This document shows, piece after piece, positions 61,020 to 64,000 of a stretch of 64,000 nucleotides of DNA. The notes beneath the pieces are model-generated. The model was not told the origin of the DNA. It did no database searches and worked only from the letters and a program-made list of their open reading frames with translations. The position numbers and the translations under genes were made by a program. Where the stretch lies: positions 62,001 through 126,000 of the forward strand of contig VZSF01007905.1 of the NCBI GenBank assembly GCA_013398295.1. The letters run 5' to 3'. Position 1 is the stretch's first letter. Each line of letters begins with the position of its first letter. Source of the DNA: Chionis minor. Taxonomy: Eukaryota > Chordata > Aves > Charadriiformes > Chionididae.

Positions 61020-61440
61020 CTGCTTCCGACAATGCAATCGGACACAGCTCTCGGGCTGATGAAAAACACCTTCCCGCCAAAGGCCCCTTTTTTCGTACTG
61101 CCCTGGACGGGGCCAGCCCGAGGGCGTTTGGCTTGGGCTGAGCCGGCTGTGCTCGGTGCGTAAATCAGCATCACTCACTAACATTAATATCCACCAGGCA
61201 AAACTCCCCTGAGGAACTTGGAGTCAGACCCTGCGTGACCACCCGTACGGCTGCTGCCCCCGCGGGAGGCGTGGGGGCACTCGGGGCTGAGCTGCCCATC
61301 AAACAGGCAAAGGCTTTCGAGGGCTCTCGTCCCACCACTGACGGTGCAGAGCCAAAACCCCAGTCCGTGTGGAAGGATGACCCCACGTGCGTTGCAGTTT
61401 GCTGGATCAGGGAGCACCCCGGCCGTAGCTGAAGGCAGCA
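61020..61440. promoter_or_regulatory. CpG-rich patch
   Basis: About 26 CpG dinucleotides by eye in roughly 420 bases, including cccgcgggaggcgtgggg (61259-61276) and an E-box CACGTG at 61385-61390. No exon with convincing splice signals was identified. Possible orphan CpG island or promoter. Confidence 0.3.
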
Positions 61441-63529
61441 GCTGTTTTTCTGTGCACCCCCTGGAGAGCATCTTCCTTGGGTGCCCTCTCACTGCGCAAC
61501 GAGCACGGGATTTATTCCTCGCTTGTCCCTTGCTAAGCATGCCCTAAAGCACACGAGGAGGGTGTGCACTACCTTCAGCAGCAGCAGCAGCACGTACTGG
61601 TGGGGAGATCTGGCTCAGAGGCATCCCAGAATAGGAAACAGGCTTAAGTTTTGCTCAACAGAAATGTATTTATCTGAGGAATTACCCTTTGTGTTCAATA
61701 CTTGTTCTCCAGACTTGATTGCAGCACTTCTTTTGCCCTGAGCAGCAGTTATTCCCACCAGGTACAACTTCTTGCTTGACTGAAATGGGACCGGAGAGAC
61801 CTCCAGGTGGGGAACAGAAGCCGTGTGTGTGTGTGCCCGTGCACCCAGGGCAGCACCCGGCTGCACCCAGCATCGCCCCGGCCCCGCTCCCTGTCGGGAG
61901 AGCGAGATGGAGTGGTCTTGTACTCCCTTCATATTTCAAGCTGTCTTCTTTACACTGCAACACTTTGGCTTAAGTTCTTTCCACAGAATCACTATCACGA
62001 GGAAAGTTCGGGGGATTTCACAGTTTACTTTAGTTTTATCAGTATAAAAAAATTGAAAACTTAAAAAGTAGGTGAAAAATAACTCTAAACTTTAATGGGA
62101 CCATATACCAGTCCAGTAAAACCTATTGTCTGCCTTTAAATGCATTGGCTGGTATCTCCAGATATGCATCAAAAATAAATAGTTAATAAAGGTGTTTTGA
62201 CTGGAACATCTGCTGCAATTCTTGGTTGTGGAGGCTTAATTGCAGACTAGAGTATCAAACTTTCAGAAGGTTTGGGGACAGAGATTGATTGGGGTCATCG
62301 GGTTATTCGGAATAAAATCCCAACCCTTATCTCTCAAATGCAGTGTCCAATTGATTTTCTCTGGACCATTACACACCACAGACTGCCGCGAAGCCCAGGA
62401 GGGGAGTGGCAGAACATCACACTTCTCAAAATCTTCTGACGCAAACTGCTGTGGCCCTTTGCAGGCTCCTTGAGAGGCACAGCTTTTCCCCATAAGGACT
62501 GAAGAATGGGTGATGACACCATCATGGCTAACCTCCGGCTGTACCCGGAGAGGTGTTGCTACCCCAGGACTGCGTTTGCAGAGCACCCAGCCACATGTGG
62601 TGGGCCTGGGTGATTAAAAATGCCAACTGCTGTTCAGAGAAATCCAGCATTTCCATACAAATTGCTGAATGCCATTTATTCCAGCATTTCAGCCTGCAAA
62701 ACCGGGAAGAGTTTCAGTCTGCGAGCAGAGCTGGCAGAGATGGGGATGCGTGTGGTGCAATTTGCTTAACAGCAAATTACTTTAAGGTTAAAGACAGCTC
62801 TTCACACCAAAGCTGTGGGTCATTACCTACCAAGTCCCAGGCGGCTTGGATTTGCCAATCAAATAATTTTTAATCAAATTGCTAACACCAGCCCTGGTTG
62901 CCCTCTCCCACACGGCCCGGAGGTGCCCTGGGGAAAGCAGGCTTTGATATCCCAGCCAGCTCTGTCCTCTTGCCACTGGAGCTCAGGCTTCCTACAGGGG
63001 TTTCCTGGCATTCTTGTTTGGTCACTGAGTTGTCCCCGTTTTCCCCAGTCTCCTGAGGGGAGTGGGCTGGGGTGCAGCCTCCCCAGGGGCAGGTTTGTGC
63101 AGACCTGGGTAGAGCCCAAGCCGTGAGGGGTGGTGGGCAGAGGGAACCTGCTCGCTTGGAGCCCGCCCGGCACGTTTTGTTCTGCAGCCCCTAATCCTTC
63201 CTGGTGAGATTTATGGTCTTCCACCTACTTCAGGTTTGGGGAAAGCAGCTTTCCCTTGCGCCTCCATTGATTTACCAGCTCCGGGATTCGGCTGTTGCCC
63301 TGGGTAATTGGCAGCAGTGATATATTTGGGCTGAATTTTATTGTATGCATTAGGAAAAGTCAGCAAACAGAGTTGAGTGGTGTGTCAAGTATTGCCTTTG
63401 ACTTTCTATTGCAGCCGTTTGGGGTCTGTTTTGTCCTCGGACTGAGAAAGCCTCTGTTCTGGTTGAGCCTTTGTCTGAGATGTTGGAGGTTAGTCTGAGC
63501 AGAGCCGTCTGAGAGACCCCGCTAATCCC
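61441..63529. other. Non-coding stretch with short simple repeats
   Basis: Holds (CAG)5 at 61576-61590 and a short GT repeat at 61823-61835. An AT-rich stretch at 62030-62240 contains tatgcatcaaaaataaatag and may be another regulatory block. Frames such as 61615-61932 minus and 62874-63224 minus have no recognisable domain. Confidence 0.5.
61576..61590 (+). repeat. (CAG)5 trinucleotide repeat
   Basis: Five perfect CAG units. It lies in non-coding sequence as far as I can tell. Confidence 0.8.
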
Positions 63530-63665
63530 TTTTTACTTTTTGAACAAGAAAGTCAAGTGTTTTTTATAATAATAATAATTTGAGCTAATAAGTAACATGC
63601 TGGCTGGAGCTGCAGCTGCCTGGGGTGGAGCAGATTTGTTTTCTCCGTCTAATTAGAAAGCCTTA
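63530..63665. promoter_or_regulatory. AT-rich block with homeodomain and E-box motifs
   Basis: Contains an (ATA)n-like run at 63568-63579, gagctaataagtaacatg (63583-63600), an E-box CAGCTG within gagctgcagctgcctgg (63608-63624) and tctaattaga (63648-63657), a palindromic homeodomain-type TAATTA site. Composition again suggests a regulatory element. No conservation evidence is available. Confidence 0.25.
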
Positions 63666-64000
63666 ACTAATGACACACATGTCTTCATTTGCAGGTTTTC
63701 TGGAGAGCTCTGGACTCTCACAGCTAAATCAGCGTGGGCTCGGGGGCCAGGCACCAGCACTGGCTTCCACCACTCCAGAGCTAAGCCCCCTTCCCTTCAT
63801 TTATGCCATTCAAACCCTGCTCTGCCCTTGCCGCTGGGCATTTTTAGGAGGACCCCAGGCTCTGGTGTGGCCCCGAGGCAGGACACCCACCCATGAACCA
63901 GCCAGGGGTAGGTTCCTCTTTCTGTGGGTAGAAATGTTTATTTTATTATTCTTTTAATTCCTCCATGCTGCGTTCCTGCCTCATCAAAACGCATTAGCAA
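63666..64000. other. Window end, no gene seen
   Basis: A pyrimidine-leaning stretch ending in tttgcag (63689-63695) precedes an open frame 63670-63957 with no recognisable domain. It could be an exon cut by the window edge, but nothing in the translation supports that. Confidence 0.4.

Noticed and set aside
1..64000. Bacterial-type systems, CRISPR arrays, phage or operons
   Set aside because: No long co-directional genes, no regularly spaced repeats and no ribosome-binding pattern. CR1 LINEs and CpG-depleted composition mark the DNA as avian.

Overview
This window looks like non-coding nuclear DNA from a bird. There is no operon-like gene packing and no recognisable full-length gene. Most open frames are short, overlap on both strands and have no recognisable domain. 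The clearest markers are two CR1 LINE copies on the minus strand (21296-21686 and 22887-23400) with avian-type CR1 3' regions. The second keeps an open reading frame for the extreme C-terminus of the CR1 ORF2 protein. Older repeat relics of a kind I know from turtle, crocodilian and bird DNA lie at 1878-1945, 8897-9178, 10806-10992 and 12800-12985. Family names come from remembered consensus patterns, not a database search.

Layout. 1-9 kb is AT-moderate sequence with one weak candidate coding exon (666-792), a pyrimidine-tract splice-acceptor-like site near 6096 and an ancient CR1 tail. 9-13 kb holds two more ancient repeat relics and an AT-rich block (12030-12710) dense in homeodomain-type TAAT motifs, which reads like a conserved regulatory element. 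13-24 kb is featureless apart from pyrimidine tracts and the two CR1 copies. 24-31 kb is more GC-rich and includes a CpG-island-like stretch (28860-29360), a G-run cluster and a possible degraded tRNA-derived SINE. 31-36 kb is AT-rich again, with MIR-like fragments, another regulatory-looking block (33536-33795) and a compact group of octamer, TATA-like and E-box motifs (35466-35552). 36-56 kb is mixed, with the longest open frame (38337-39164, probably chance) and a strong G-quadruplex motif (46844-46869). 56-64 kb has CpG-rich patches (55500-55790, 61020-61440) alternating with AT-rich, enhancer-like blocks (59584-60030, 63530-63665).

Taken together, this is most likely an intergenic region or a large intron. 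The alternation of AT-rich motif-dense blocks with CpG-rich patches would fit the surroundings of a developmental gene, but that is inference. I found no new multi-gene system. The observations most worth testing are the 35.5 kb motif cluster, the AT-rich blocks, the CpG-island-like stretch at 29 kb, the G-quadruplex at 46.8 kb and the possible exon at 666-792.
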